Origin: Paramecium pentaurelia
Lineage: Eukaryota; Ciliophora; Oligohymenophorea; Peniculida; Parameciidae
Assembly (NCBI GenBank): GCA_905183005.1
Contig: CAJJDO010000043.1
Span: forward strand, 372,001 to 436,000
Direction of reading: 5' to 3'
Length of the DNA: 64,000 nt
Shown: piece by piece, positions 1 through 14,315 of the stretch
Numbering within the stretch: position 1 is the first letter of the stretch
Layout: every line of letters starts with the position of its first letter
The notes under the pieces: model-generated
Databases searched by the model: none
What the model was told of the DNA's origin: nothing
What the model saw: the letters and a program-made list of their open reading frames with translations, nothing else
Position numbers and translations under genes: made by a program

Positions 1-520
1 TTTTAATCATCCTATTAATCTTTCTAATCAAATGGATTATCAATATTTTATTCATTAACATCTTCCTCTTCAGGTTCAAAATCCTTTTATTCATAATCTT
101 ATTCATCTGAATTTTAATTTGATTCATCAATTTCTTCATCTTAAAAATTGTCTTACTCATTCTGGCTTGCTTAAACTCGACTTAATTAAGGAGGAATCGA
201 TTTCTAAATTGCATTTGTTGGTAATTCGCAACTTTCATCTGTAATAGATGATTTTTATTAAATATGTTATTAAAAGTCATTATTTGAAAAGTTTTATGAT
301 TGAAGGGTCTTGAATTATTATGATTATAATGTTTTTGCGTTTTCAGGTTATTTGATTTAAGAATTTTGTGTCTTTAATTTTAATTCTTTTAATTCTGGCA
401 TAAAACTCTTACCTAATTATTCTTCAGTATAATTTACATACTCAGATTCTGCAGGTAATTCAACATCATTATCAATCATAGATTCTGTAATTCCTTTTTG
501 TTTATTATTTTATTGTAAGA

Positions 521-567
<47 letters not shown>

Positions 568-1265
568 GGATAAGGTTATAAATGCTTTTCAGGAAGTAAC
601 TAATTTACTTCTTAATATTAATGCGAATATTAAGATGATATATCTGATTATTTAAATTACTTTTAAAATTATTGAGCTTATGAATTAGCAGTAGGCGATT
701 AAAAGGGAGAGATTTTAATTGGTTAAATGTTAGCTATCTATTATTAATGTGGTGATTAATTTATATTATCTTTTTTTCCTAAAGCATTAAAATAAACGCT
801 AGAGGCAAAGACAGTTGGATCTAAAGGACGCTTTTATTTTCCTTGAATAAAGTCTTACAATTTTATGATTTCTTGCTCAAATAACTTTTACTCCCTTTAA
901 ATATCCATTACTTTTCTTGAGTACTAATCTATTAATAGTTGATTCTACATTTCTATCTATTATAGTCTAAGTTTTTCTTCTAATATTTGTCTGACTAGAT
1001 CAATTTCCTATCTGTTTTGTTGAAGCTACATCAAATATTATTAATGAACCATAATAGCTTATGGATGATGTGTATTTTGATCATTGAAAAGTACTTATTG
1101 ATATTGCTATAAATTATCCTATTAATGGAATTGATTATAAACATTCATCAACGGCGACATAGGAGGATGGTAAGGGATATGTTAATAAGGTGTTTATTGA
1201 ACATGTTACTAAATTTAGGAATATTATTAATATTGAGGTTATTACTATTACATATATTATAATTA

Positions 1266-1303
<38 letters not shown>

Positions 1304-2381
1304 GTTATTATTATTAATACTTTTGATCTTAAACGGATGATAATTATTCTCTTTACAAAGCACTTTCTGGAGATAAAATTTGTAAGGCAGATTTCTTAAT
1401 AATGTCTTACTAAGGTTGGTCGTTTTATATATTTTATTTTCCTCTCCTTACTACCTCTTTTTGTTAAACAGGTTAATCAAATTCAGCTTATTTTAATTTA
1501 ACTTGCTCTTCCTATCTTTTTTTCTCAAGTAATATTTACTACTAAAATTGTTATTATTCTATTTCATCTCTTCTTCTATTTTCCTCTTCCTCTTCTTTTT
1601 TCTTTCTTTTCTTTTCCTCCATTTATCTTTTTAATTCTTCTGCATATTGTTCCTTTATAGCTTATTTTTGCGGATCTTCAGGCTATCCACTTGTGAATCT
1701 TCTCTACAGGAATCTTCCTTTTGATTAATCATCAGTTGGTGCAGATTATGGGGGCTAATAANNNNNNNNNNNNNNNNNNNNNNNNNNNNNNNNNNNNNNN
1801 NNNNNNNNNNNNNNNNNNNNNNNNNNNNNNNNNNNNNNNNNNNNNNNNNNNNNNNNNNNNNNNNNNNNNNNNNNNNNNNNNNNNNNNNNNNNNNNNNNNN
1901 NNNNNNNNNNNNNNNNNNNNNNNNNNNNNNNNNNNNNNNNNNNNNNNNNNNNNNNNNNNNNNNNNNNNNNNNNNNNNNNNNNNNNNNNNNNNNNNNNNNN
2001 NNNNNNNNNNNNNNNNNNNNNNNNNNNNNNNNNNNNNNNNNNNNNNNNNNNNNNNNNNNNNNNNNNNNNNNNNNNNNNNNNNNNNNNNNNNNNNNNNNNN
2101 NNNNNNNNNNNNNNNNNNNNNNNNNNNNNNNNNNNNNNNNNNNNNNNNNNNNNNNNNNNNNNNNNNNNNNNNNNNNNNNNNNNNNNNNNNNNNNNNNNNN
2201 NNNNNNNNNNNNNNNNNNNNNNNNNNNNNNNNNNNNNNNNNNNNNNNNNNNNNNNNNNNNNNNNNNNNNNNNNNNNNNNNNNNNNNNNNNNNNNNNNNNN
2301 NNNNNNNNNNNNNNNNNNNNNNNNNNNNNNNNNNNNNNNNNNNNNNNNNNNNNNNNNNNNNNNNNNNNNNNNNNNNNNNNA

Positions 2382-2419
<38 letters not shown>

Positions 2420-4040
2420 GTTATTATTATTAATACTTTTGATCTTAAACGGATGATAATTATTCTCTTTACAAAGCACTTTCTGGAGATAAAATTTGTA
2501 AGGCAGATTTCTTAATAATGTCTTACTAAGGTTGGTCGTTTTATATATTTTATTTTCCTCTCCTTACTACCTCTTTTTGTTAAACAGGTTAATCAAATTC
2601 AGCTTATTTTAATTTAACTTGCTCTTCCTATCTTTTTTTCTCAAGTAATATTTACTACTAAAATTGTTATTATTCTATTTCATCTCTTCTTCTATTTTCC
2701 TCTTCCTCTTCTTTTTTCTTTCTTTTCTTTTCCTCCATTTATCTTTTTAATTCTTCTGCATATTGTTCCTTTATAGCTTATTTTTGCGGATCTTCAGGCT
2801 ATCCACTTGTGAATCTTCTCTACAGGAATCTTCCTTTTGATTAATCATCAGTTGGTGCAGATTATGGGGGCTAATAATAATTAGGAGATTGAGGAGGTGG
2901 ATTATTTCTATAATCATATTCTTATGGAAAATCAAAGACATTTGTTGGATTACTGGCTGGCCTTTTGGCAAAGTCTTATTGATTTTTTAATTACTATTAT
3001 TCCATTTCTCTATTTTTTTTTTCCAAAATTTAACGATCAAGTTCTTCTCTGTATTTCATTCTTTGTAATGCTGCATTATCCTAATTTTATTATTATTATT
3101 ATTATTGTTATTATGATCTCCAACCTTACTAGGATTAAGGTTACCCAAATTTTGAAAAGAAATCGACTTCAGCCTAAGGTTATCTCTAACTCTATTATGA
3201 ATGTGGTTTTAACTATTATTACTAATTCTATTATTATTATTGGTACTGATAATTTTATTATTATTAATATTATTACAATCCCTATTGGTTTTATATTTGT
3301 TATTAATTTTATTAACCTTTCTAACTAATCTACATGTCTAATTATTCTTTATATTTTCTTTTTTTTTCCCTTTCTTATTCTGCTGCTTCATTAATTTTGT
3401 TTTTCTAATAATTACTATTATTATTCATTTGAGGTGGTGGTTAATAACGTTGTTCATAACTTTACTTATCTTAATATTTTTATGATTCATTCTTAATTTA
3501 ATTATTAACTTACGACTATTATATTTATCTTGCACCATAAACTTGATCAGGATAATAATTAACAATGGGTTATTGTTAATAATGTTATTTAGCATTATTT
3601 TGATTTGAAATAACTTATTATTTATCTAACCAATCTGCATTTTAATTATTATTTATTTGATTCAAATTTTGTAAAAGCTTTTATTCTAACTAGACAGGTA
3701 ATCTCTCTTTTTCTTATTCGTAAGCACTTCCTAAGCCATTCTTTCTTCTCAATCTTTCCTCTTCTCTCAATTTAATTCGAGCAGCCCTTTCTTACTCAGC
3801 TTTAGATTACTGTGGAATGACATCCTGATATTCTGCATATACCTTATTCCTAAATGATTCAACATCTTGTCCTGCATACTCTAATTATTTTAAATTTTCT
3901 TCCTTCTCTTAAAGTTGTTGCATTCTTAATTCTCTCTTTTTATTTTCTGCTTGCATCTAAAGCTCTATTTTCAATTAATCTTCACTAATCTAAGGATTTT
4001 ACTATCTTTCATTTCTAGTTCTTGGAGGTCTTCCAATCAT
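1..4040 (-). CDS. CSPP-like centrosome/cilium coiled-coil protein (3' end outside window)
   Basis: With TAA/TAG as Gln the frame is open from ATG at 4040-4038 to base 1, with no TGA and no intron needed, so the C-terminus lies beyond the window. The protein begins MIGRPPRTRNER and is charged, Gln/Asn-rich and helical. It carries two copies of a motif of the form KYKEQLDMQI..K and YAEELKRQMEEKKRKKEEEE, as in CSPP1 (centrosome and spindle pole associated protein) and related ciliary coiled-coil proteins. Poly-Asn/Gln runs come from ATT/TTA repeats, and the visible end is acidic (Asp/Glu-rich). The N gap and duplicated block inside it are frame-neutral (offset 1116 = 372 codons), so the true product is probably about 372 residues shorter than the raw frame. 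Family assignment rests on the motif alone; any microtubule/cilium coiled-coil protein is the alternative. Confidence 0.6.
521..566. repeat. (ATT)n microsatellite, coding
   Basis: About 15 ATT/TTA units. On the minus strand in the CSPP-like frame they read as consecutive TAA codons, i.e. a poly-Gln tract possible only because TAA is Gln here. The related tract at 1265-1319 (and its duplicate) reads in the same way. Confidence 0.85.
1265..1761. repeat. Left copy of 497-bp gap-flanking duplication
   Basis: This stretch reappears at 2381-2877 with an offset of 1116 and no difference that I could see, including the imperfect ATT microsatellite at its left end. Both copies abut the N run. I read it as an assembly duplicate rather than a biological repeat. 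Confidence 0.9.
1762..2380. other. Assembly gap (619 N)
   Basis: Run of 619 N inside the CSPP-like gene. Its left edge is exactly the end, and its right edge exactly the start, of a 497-bp sequence present on both sides, which suggests two contig ends that overlap rather than a real gap. Confidence 0.97.
2381..2877. repeat. Right copy of 497-bp gap-flanking duplication
   Basis: Copy of 1265-1761, starting on the first base after the N run. It encodes the KRQMEEKKRKK motif region of the CSPP-like protein, which would therefore be counted twice in a naive translation. Confidence 0.9.
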
Positions 4041-4101
4041 TATCGTTAATAAAATAAAAAAAATAGTTAAATTATTCTAAATAATGTGAAATTATTTTAT
4101 A

Positions 4102-7100
4102 TCAAGCAAAACCAAAACCTTCTTTTCCTTCCATAATTGCCAACTCCAATTTCTCTTTCAAAATTTATCTAGCTGGATAATTAGGTAAGTCTAATTAATT
4201 AAAGCTAAATTATATGGAATTATAATTTACCATGTGTGAGAAGTAGGTAATTCAAAATTTACATAAGGCTTTTTATGTACCTATATTTTTTGAGGGCCAT
4301 GCATTCCTTTTAATTCTTTGAATCCACCTAAAGGAACTTTCGAAGTACCTAAAATAATAATAGAACAATATAATACCTGTAACAAATTATAAGAATGCTG
4401 CTCTTTTACTTTTGTCGAAACTTTCCAACAATTCCCACAACCACTAAATTACTTTGTCTCCTTTATCATAACCATGATATTCAATATTCTCTTTCATGTC
4501 CTCAACTAAAATAATAAAATAAATAAATTTACGATCAATATCAGGTAAACCACACAACATTAGCTCCATTTCTTTCCATTCAAAAATACTTACTAATGAT
4601 TATGGTATCAATTCATGGAATCCATTTAAAAAAGCTTCTATTTAATCTTTAATTTCTTTAGCCATTTTTTAATAACAATAAGTTTGAACATACTCCAATT
4701 TATTTTCTTCAGTTACTAATTTAGTTTTTCCTCCTTCAATTAGTTCTCTTTCTTCAAGTTTACCAAAATGATCAACATTATATGTCCAATAGATTCCCCA
4801 ATCTGTAACATTTTATTCCAAAATTTTCTTCATACTATTGTATTCATTCAAATCAATATCTTCCATATCATGAATTGTTAATTTCTAACCCAAAATATGT
4901 TTATAAAATGATCTAGTAAAATATGTATCCAATAATTATCCATCATATAATGCTTTACCTACAATTCTTCCAATAAATTTAAAATATTTGACATGATCTG
5001 GATTTACATGTGACTTATTGCTTGGTTAAAACATTTGTCCATTTAATGATGGAGTAAAGAGAGCATAATTTGGATTAAAAATCTCTTTTGAAAGCATCAA
5101 AAACCATTCTCTAGTAACACCACCTGCATCAACACCTTCTTCTCCATCAAATTCTACATGTAATTTACCTTTTAATTCTTCTGGTTTTAATTTACTTATA
5201 CGATGATATGAATCCATAAATATATCCTTTCTTCTACATCTTAAATTGATATTTCCATAATGATGTCTATTGTTCTGCATTTTCAATAATTTCAATTCCA
5301 TTTTGAAATATTTCTGTTTGTTATCAAAATCTACTATTCTAGGATTCTTAAATATTATAACTCCTAAAGAATCATTAACTAATTTTCCTTTTTCTCTCAA
5401 TTCTTATAATCTCTCTCTAATCATCATATTCAATAAAACCTTGCCACTCTCACAAATTTATTAGAATAATTCATCATGTAATTATTATTCTTAAACCTCT
5501 TGTTATTGTCCTTCCATACTAGCAATCTTAGTTGGTTCTCTTTAAAAATTCTTATTCTTTCTAAAAGGATTGACCAATTAATAAATAATGAAAAAGCATT
5601 CCAAATATGGAGATATTTTAGTACTTAATTTTGCTAATTGTTATTATGGAATGTCTTGCAATAATTTTATCATATTTCTCCATAATTATATTAAACATTA
5701 ATCTTCTAACAATTCCTTAAAATTACTTCTTGTATCTTATTAGTCATTATTTTCACCAATTTTGTCATTCATTTCTCTAACAAATTAAAATACATTTATT
5801 AAAGCTTTATCTGCAGTAAAGATCTCATCATATTAACATTGTTTGGCAAAGTTATTATTTATTTCTCTAGTTATCTTTTAAATAAATTCCTTTATATATT
5901 TAATAATCAATTATTAATTTTCTTTATTATTACTTAGATTTAAAATAATATGAGAGAAGTTTTTAACACTCCTATTCATATTTTACAATAATATTGTACA
6001 AACACATTCAACAGATTTTGAATCTAAATTTAATTAATCTTATTTAAAATCCTTCTACTTTGTTGTTATATTTGAAATAGCTTAAATCAACAACTCTTGA
6101 TGATCACCCTTAAACAAAGGCAAAAGCTAAATTAATTATAACAATGGAAGATCTTAAGTACCTTCTGTAAGTCTGGCTATTGATTACAATTATACTTATT
6201 TCTTTGTTTCAAAGAAGTATTTTATTGATGGACCTTACAATTTTGAAATTAAATAAAGAATCTTTAATGATACTATCTCATAAATCTTACTTTAATCTCT
6301 TAATAGTCCATTTCTTCTAATTAATATTTATGGAGGGAATTAACTCTAATCTGTTCTATGATTACGATTCTTAAGAATGAAAAATAGTGCATCTATCAAC
6401 TTATATTCTACATTAGGATTGTTTGTCAAGGCGATGAATAAATTTATTGGAAAATTCACGAAGCTATGAGATTCAACATAAAGTAATCTCAATAATGATT
6501 CTGCAAATTCATCATCCACATTTCCTAATTTCTAAACTAAATGTCTTTAAGTTTGAAGTAAATTCTTCAAATTCAAAGATTTTTGATTTTCCTTTCTTTA
6601 TTATTGTGGTTATGGGTTAGGATTTCGTTAGTGTTATTACTAAGGATCAACCTAATAGTACAATTATCTTTCTGTCTATTCGATGGCCCTTTAATCAGCT
6701 CTATCTCTTATATAGGTGGCTTCCTACCTTAAATCTTAAGGTAAATTTCTAACTTATTCAGCACTTATCTACAAATACATTTCCTCTCTATCATCATAAG
6801 GAGTTTAATTGATTAAAGCAATTAATTGATCTAAATCTGATTGTTATTATGGTTGATTTTAAGTTGGTTATACATATTATTAGTAGATTTCTCTTCTAAT
6901 TTCTGGGGGTAATGATTATAAAAATTAAGGATCTATTCCCTCAATATTATTTATTTCTTTAGTTTCAGGGATATTTGAAATAATATCAACCATCATATCC
7001 TCTGACAAATCTTCAAAAACTGATGGATCTATATTGTTATTTGTTAAATCATCGAAAGTTCTACCTACTCTTTATAAGAAACTAAAAGTGTTTGGATAAA

Positions 7101-7183
7101 TTTATTCTAAATTTAATTATGACTCTTGTTAAATATTTTAATTTAGTTATTCTACTTTTTAAGGTTATTCTTCTGTTTGCATA

Positions 7184-7219
<36 letters not shown>

Positions 7220-10200
7220 TACTATTATTATTATTATTAATCTTATTTTTTTTCTAATTATTCAGGTTCTTAACCTTATGCTTCTATTTACATAACTTCT
7301 GGGTTTACTTAGCTTACAGCAACTTATTATTCTTCAATCTATATTTATTATTAATTTTGTTATTATTCTTCTTCTTATTATTATTATTATAACTATTATA
7401 ATTATTATTGTTACTGTTACTAGAAATTTTAAGTCGAATTAAGCAAATTCAAGAATTATTATTATAATTAATCTTGTATGCTTTGCAAATTTTAAGTTTA
7501 TTATTATAATGGAGCTAGATTTTATTATGGTTGTTATAAACTTTATGAGATTTAATTCCAATTAAATAATCTAATAATTTATTCTCTACTATGATTTTAT
7601 TGATGTTATTGGTGTTATTAAAATAAATTAGCTTAAGGTTAAGCTTATTATTATAATTATTATTCAAGTTATAATTCTTCTCTTCTATTTCTAAATGTTA
7701 ATGATCTGTATCTATCTTATCTTAGTTATTCATTTCTTTCTTATCTGTCGATTTGATCAAATCTTGCTGCTTAAAATCTATTAAATATTCTATCATTTTA
7801 GTCAATTCTAAAGATTTCATTTGTGAATCTATTATCTCTAAATAATGGTTGCATTCTCAATTCTTGTCCATAAGTTCTTTCATCTAATTAGAATGATTTT
7901 GATATAAATTATGTTAGTTCTGTCCACCAATTAATAGGTTAAGAATCATCTGGAGAATTCATTTTAGGTAACTAATGGACTAATTTATCTAACACTTTCA
8001 CAAATTATTATGGGAATTGAATGCCAATTAGTTGAATGATAGATTTAGTCATTTTAGCAAATGCTTAATCTTCTCTACTAGTAAGATGATGGAATTATTT
8101 TGTAACTTCAATATTTTCTTCTGAAATTTCATTGTTTTATTCCTCTTATTCAAATCCATCATTTTCCTCATCAATTACTCCTTCTTCTTAATCTTCTTCA
8201 TGATCTTCTTCATCTTCTTAATCCATATCTTCTTCATTATCACTTTGTAATTCACTATTTGAAGCATTTTCTTCCTCCTATTCATTTTGTTCATCCTATT
8301 CACTTCCTTCTTCTTCTTCCTCTTATTAATCATTATCTTCATCTTCATCTTCTTCATCTGTCCAACTTGATGAAGAATTCTATGCTTCTTCTGCTTCTAT
8401 TTAATTATTTCCACTTTAACTAGATACCCAACTATTTTCTTCTTCTTCAAGATCTTCTGGAGCTGATTCATGAGAATTATGTGAGTCTCCACTTTATTCA
8501 CTTTACATATCATTATCATCATATTCTAATTCTAACATACCATCATCTTCCTCTATATTTGCAATTAATTCAACATTTACAAGTCTATTTCTTCTTCTAA
8601 AAGGAGATAAGAATTATTAAAATTCAAACTCTTCATGTTATTAATTTTAGTTTAATTCTTCTAGGAAAGAAATGGGCAATAATGGCCATTTTTAGAAATA
8701 TTTAATAGAATCTTAATATAAAATACTTTTATTTGGTACTAATTGGGAATTGATTTCTTCTGGTAATAATTATCCTATCATACCTTGTAATTGAAAATGA
8801 TCTCCATATTATTCTTATTGTTATTTAGAAATGATAATTGGAGTAGGCTTATAAAATAAAAGATAAATAGCCATATTAAATAAAATTGCTAAGGTTTCTG
8901 TTATAAATTATAATTCCTTTTCATAAATATAATATGAGTTTAATTCAAAGTTTTTCATTCCATCCATATATAATTTTATAAAATTAAAGGAATTTGCTGT
9001 ATCATGAATATTTCTATAACAAATTTTTGCCACTGACTTTATCTATAGTAAACGTATTAATGTATATGAGTATTAACACAAAATTGAATCAAAAGTCTTA
9101 ATTCGTTTTTCTATGCCATCATACAATTCACTAACAATTTTTCTCCTTGTTTCATTTGAAAATGGAACAATATTATTATTAGCCATTTAATATAATAAGA
9201 CATTATCTAAACACAATTCAAATAGAAGATTTTTTGCAGGAGTCATTATTCTAGTAATAAGAGTAAGAAATGAGATTTTTCTAGGAAACTCTAAATCTTA
9301 ATAGTCAGTACTTAATTATTTTTAATAAGGCTTTAATAATTTACTACAATTCACTCTTACTATTTTTGGTATTAAGACAGGATAACGTCTAATCATTATT
9401 TACAATACTTAAGTAATAGTATACCAATGATATTGATATTATTCATTCTCAAAAAATGAGCATATCATTTATTATATTAATAATTTGATCAAAATTTATG
9501 CTTCTTAAGTATGTTAAAAGTTGGATTGTAATTATAATTTATCTTCACTCTTCTTTTTTTTTGAGATTTATTTACTTTTTTTTGCAGTTTCTGGTTCCTT
9601 ATGCTTTTAAAAACTAGTAGGTTAAACACAATCGAAAGTGTATAATGAACAACCTTTTCTAAGATTTAAATATTTAACTCCATCAATAGTTTCTCCATCT
9701 TCAAATAAATGGGACATAACCTCTTTTACTTCTTCAACAAAAAAGGCTTAACTTTAAATTGTTATTAATGCTGGATGATTAGAGGCAATTTTAATGTCAT
9801 TTGTTATGGGAATATTATAATAAATTGGTTAAAAGCAAATGGGATGATGAGGTTAATGTTATTATGGAACCTATTATTAAGGTTATTATTATTATTTATT
9901 GATATTTTCAATTTCTTTATTGTATTCTTGATTATAAAGAATCTTTTTAATTTTAGCTTCAATCTAAGCAATAACCAAACTCTTATCATGAACAATTGAT
10001 AGGGCTAATTTAGTTAATGGAAACATGTGATTTTATGAATCACCTTTAATTCTCATTAGATATTCTAATCCTCTCATTTGAGAGACAAACTTTGAAACAT
10101 TCTCCTTATTTACTTGGAATGCTCTCACAAGAATTTCAATACAAATTTTTGAGGTTGTATGATTTTGAATTTTACCTTTTAATATATTAACTACTCCCAA

Positions 10201-13200
10201 AAGGATATCATTAACTGTATCATGATGATTCTTTTTCTTTTTTTGATCATCAGTAATAAAGAGAGTTAAAATTGCCAATATGTGATTTACAGCTTTAAGA
10301 CTAAGATCATCTTAGAACTTCATTAATTCTTAAGCCAATTTCATCAATTCAGTTACAATGCTTTCATATTCTTCAACAAGATTTTTTTATTTATAAATAT
10401 AATGCAAGATTGTAATGATGACTTTTATATTCTCAGTCTAAGGTTGTTTGATTTCAAGTTCACAATCCTTAAATTTGAGTTATAATTTAAATTACTCATA
10501 GGCAACCTACTTTAAGCACTTTAATAAGGAAGGCATTACTTATCCTTCCAATAATAAGAAGATACTTTCCTCAAATCTACTAAAATTTAACATATTTGTT
10601 TAGATATATTATTTAAGATTTTTTTATTTCTCTTGAATTTATTGTGTGACTTCTTCTAATGAAGGTTCATTCTTTTAAATTTCAATTATTTTCACTCTTT
10701 ATTCTTCAATCATATCGAAATTTTCACATATCCAATCAGTAAGTCTAGTGACATCATAAATATCATTATTTTGAAGTGCAATTGTAATCACATCATCATC
10801 ATAACCCATATCTCTAAGTTTTGTTCTTACTTCATTAGGATCTTATTATAATATATCTATTTCACCTCCATTCTCACCTCTAAAGACTTAATATGTTTTT
10901 TAAAAATAGTTATCTTTATCTTTCTAGATAATATCTTATAAGAAGGAAGGGCGGAAAATAAAAACTACTTTATTAATTAACTATTCTTAAACTGCATATA
11001 TGGAATCAGCTGATAAACATTATGTAATTGTTAGGAGATTTTAAATTTCTTCAATTTACTTAGGAATTAACATATATCCTTATATCTTTTTGCTCTGATC
11101 TATTTTGTTAAGATAAATCAATTTAATAATATTAGCATATTACCAACCCAATTAATCTGTATGTTCAATATTATTTTTCTGATTCACCAATTAAATAAAT
11201 TAACTAATTCCTTATTTTAGATTTTCTAGAAAATCAGAATTAATTAACAAACTTAAAAAGTCTGGATGTAAATTCTAGAAATCTGCATACTTTTTACCTT
11301 CAACAAGATTATTTAATAAATCATTGATTAGATAAGAATGTAATTAAATTACTTAAATATTTTCATTCCTTAAATTTTAACTTAATTAACAAAATAAATT
11401 GCTAAGTGGTTGTAATTCATTATTGATTCTTTTCATTACTCTATAAGAATTGATAATTATGACTTTTAATAATTAAATATATTAGTAGAAAACAGATTTT
11501 TTGAATACTTATTCCATCTTCTAATCTTCTGCATATTTAATAGATCTTATCAATATTAAAAATAAGTAACAACTCTTATTCAATAATCTTGATATTTCCT
11601 ATTAATCATATCTGATTTAACCATTCATTAAATAATGTTTTAAAACCTCCATTAATGATTCAATTTAATAATAATAAGAAACTAATTCTAATTTCTACTA
11701 TAATTAATCCAAAGGACATGTTAGAAAGAATTTCTCAGAACTATAATATGATTCATCAATTTAAATGTTTGTTTTTTCAAAAGTACAACCTAATTTACTT
11801 TCCAATTTAGAAATAGAGGCAAGTACTTAAGTTAATGCTTTAAATGGATTATCAAGTTCATCTAATTAAGCAAATAACCTAAATACTTTAGTTAAGTCAG
11901 TTTTAAAATCAAAAGTAGGAAATTCAAAAAACAATAGTAATTTTTCAAAAAATCCTTTAGCATTCATTTCAGCTTATTATGATGGATGTAAATTATGAAT
12001 CATTTTGAAAGTTAATATAGATAGGTTAGAGATTTTAGTAATAATTTCATAATATTATTAATATGTGTTTTCTTTCAAATTATTTTTCTTTTCAATCAAA
12101 TTATTATAAAGCCTTTCCAATCCAATAATAAGAATATTTATTACTTATGGACCAACCTTATCTATTTTTTGTAAATATTTAGCAATGTTCTATCCTACAG
12201 ATGTTATTAATTCCTTTGGAACATTAGATTGAATCAAACAGTTATCAAGAATTCGTTCCATGAATTATAAGCCAAATGTATTAAATTGATCATATCCTTC
12301 TTCTTTTAATGAAACATTAAAATAAAATTAAAATATAGCATTAACCATTTTATTATTAATTTAAGTATAATTTAGAATCTGTATGATGGAATTTAATTAT
12401 TATGGTAATTAAGAATCTATTAATCGACCAATTAGAGTAGGAACTTCATTTGCAAGATGTGAAATCAAAATTAGTGTTTACTATATAATAAGAGTATATC
12501 TGCTATCTTATAGTAAATTGCATAGTTTTTTAATTATCTAAGTTTCTGATACTTTTCTGGCAATTGTAGGTGCATTAGCTCTATTATATCTCCTTCCAAG
12601 ATCATCTTTGAAATGTTCATTGATACTCTAGATAGCAAAGGAAATAATAGAATCAGATTCATCAAAAGTAATTTGTTGATATCCTGAATCTGTAGGTTTC
12701 ATTAGATTAGGACCAATTGATATAAGATTTTCAACTACTTTAATTAGATCATTAAATATTTTAAGATCTCTTTGTAGATCTTCTTTTCTAGACAACCTTC
12801 CTAACATTCCAATAGCAGCTTTAAGAATTTCAGGTGGCAAAAGCAATTTATTATCTTAAATAAGGAGTGTTCTAATTAAAGCTTATGATGATCCTAGTGC
12901 TATATTACTTCTACTTAATAAAAGGACTCCAGATTCTGATGAGAATAATTTAAAAATTCCACAAGCAACTTCTTCATCTCTCGCACATTGTTCATTTAAT
13001 AATTATCCATTATATTTTAATGGGTAACTTGATTCAATTTCAATTTAATGTGGTTACATTGATAAAACATCATATATCAATTATAAAAAGGTTTCATCAT
13101 AATTTTTGGCTGTATTTAATGCTATTTCATTATCCTACTATCTTTCTGTAACTAATATTTCATCTAAAGTTGATAAAATTTTAATTAATAATTTAGGTTA

Positions 13201-14297
13201 TACAGTTTTCAATTAAAATAATTTAGCATAGATACTAAAATATTGTTCATATTCTATTTTCTCCACAAATACTTAATCTAATAATAAAGCACAATCTTGA
13301 GTTGAACAGAAAGCATCTAATAACATATTCATTTCAAGTGATAAAATATACATACTTAAAACCAAAGTATTTGTTTAAATTTTATTTGAAGCTAAACCTC
13401 TGTAAATTAAAATTCTATATTTTACTGCCTCTACTAATGGAGTTAAAGGCATATCTTATTATCCTAATGTTTTTTTAGCTAAAAGAAGGGCAGACATAGA
13501 ATGATCATCTTATATGCTGAAATTCTAAAAATATTTTAAATAAGCATATTATACTTTAATTGATGTTTAATGTTGCAATTCTTTTTTGTGAACACCATTT
13601 TTACATAAATCTGCATATGATTCATCTAAAATAGTAGGTTCTACATATTCAAATTGTAATTATGGAAACTAAATTGGATTGTCTGTAATAGATAAATAAT
13701 TTGGATCATCATGATAATAATCAATCAATTCAAGTTTAGTTGATGAAAGAGCATTATTATGATCAAAGAGGAATCTAGTAAAGTATATTAATCTAGGGAT
13801 ATTATCTCTTAATTATTAATTGCATATTTCTTTTTATTAAGGATTATTTAGATTTATTGCTTATTCACAAATTTTGATTAGAATGTTCATAATGGTCTCA
13901 TAACTTTACAGACTATCTGTATGCTCCACTATGCTTAATATATGTTCTAAGGAATTAAATAATTTTCTATCAATATTTTTTAAATTATTACCTATAACAT
14001 TCATACTCCATTAAACTATTAATGAGGTTTAACAACTATGAACAATCATATCTAGAGTTCTATTATACTAGTTAAGCCATATTCTCTATATAATCGTCTA
14101 ATTTATCCATAAGTAAAGTTAATGATCCCAAAGATAATTTGTGGATAACATTACTCTTGTCATTCACTAATTAAAGCAACTCTTCCAAGAAGTTGGGGCT
14201 TGCTAAGATTGATGCCAAGAGCTAAAATTAGGCTGAAAGAAATTACACGACGTTCGATTTCTTTAGGCTACTCAAGAGTATTAAGAGGTATTTTCAT
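4102..14297 (-). CDS. Giant HECT E3 ubiquitin ligase, HUWE1/TOM1/UPL1 type
   Basis: Transfers ubiquitin to substrates through a thioester cysteine. The C-terminal HECT domain (about 5450-4102) is unmistakable: GVTREWFLMLSKEIFNP, then GLPDIDLEDMK, FVTGTSKVPLGGFKEL, and the catalytic PTSHTCFNQLDLP (Cys codon split by an intron at 4205-4230), ending EGKEGFGFA. Upstream lie a ubiquitin-binding-motif-like LPPEIRREI (about 6900), a long acidic stretch (about 8560-8120) and a UBA-like segment DVRTKLRDMGYDDD (about 10830-10700), the layout of HUWE1, yeast Tom1 and plant UPL1/2. The start is MKIPLNTLEQPKEIERR; a 25-nt intron (14222-14246) joins it to LLASILASPNF. Other tiny introns include 4349-4376. 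Length is about 3,300 residues. I did not map every intron, so internal splicing is incomplete. Its start lies only 18 nt from the upstream gene's stop. Confidence 0.9.
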
Positions 14298-14315
14298 ATT
14301 TAAATTAATATAAAG

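Noticed and set aside
1190..1399. Poly-isoleucine/valine plus-strand frame over the ATT repeat (also 1721-2515)
   Set aside because: It is the antisense shadow of the CSPP-like gene; the composition comes from the microsatellite and part of it is N.
2897..3328. Hydrophobic plus-strand ORF that resembles a membrane protein
   Set aside because: Antisense to the continuous Gln/Asn-rich coding frame of the CSPP-like gene.
14230..14297. Continuous frame from the upstream gene into the HECT gene through KSNVVQFLSAQF
   Set aside because: It requires reading through an in-frame TGA; the start MKIPLNTLEQ plus a canonical 25-nt intron explains the sequence better.
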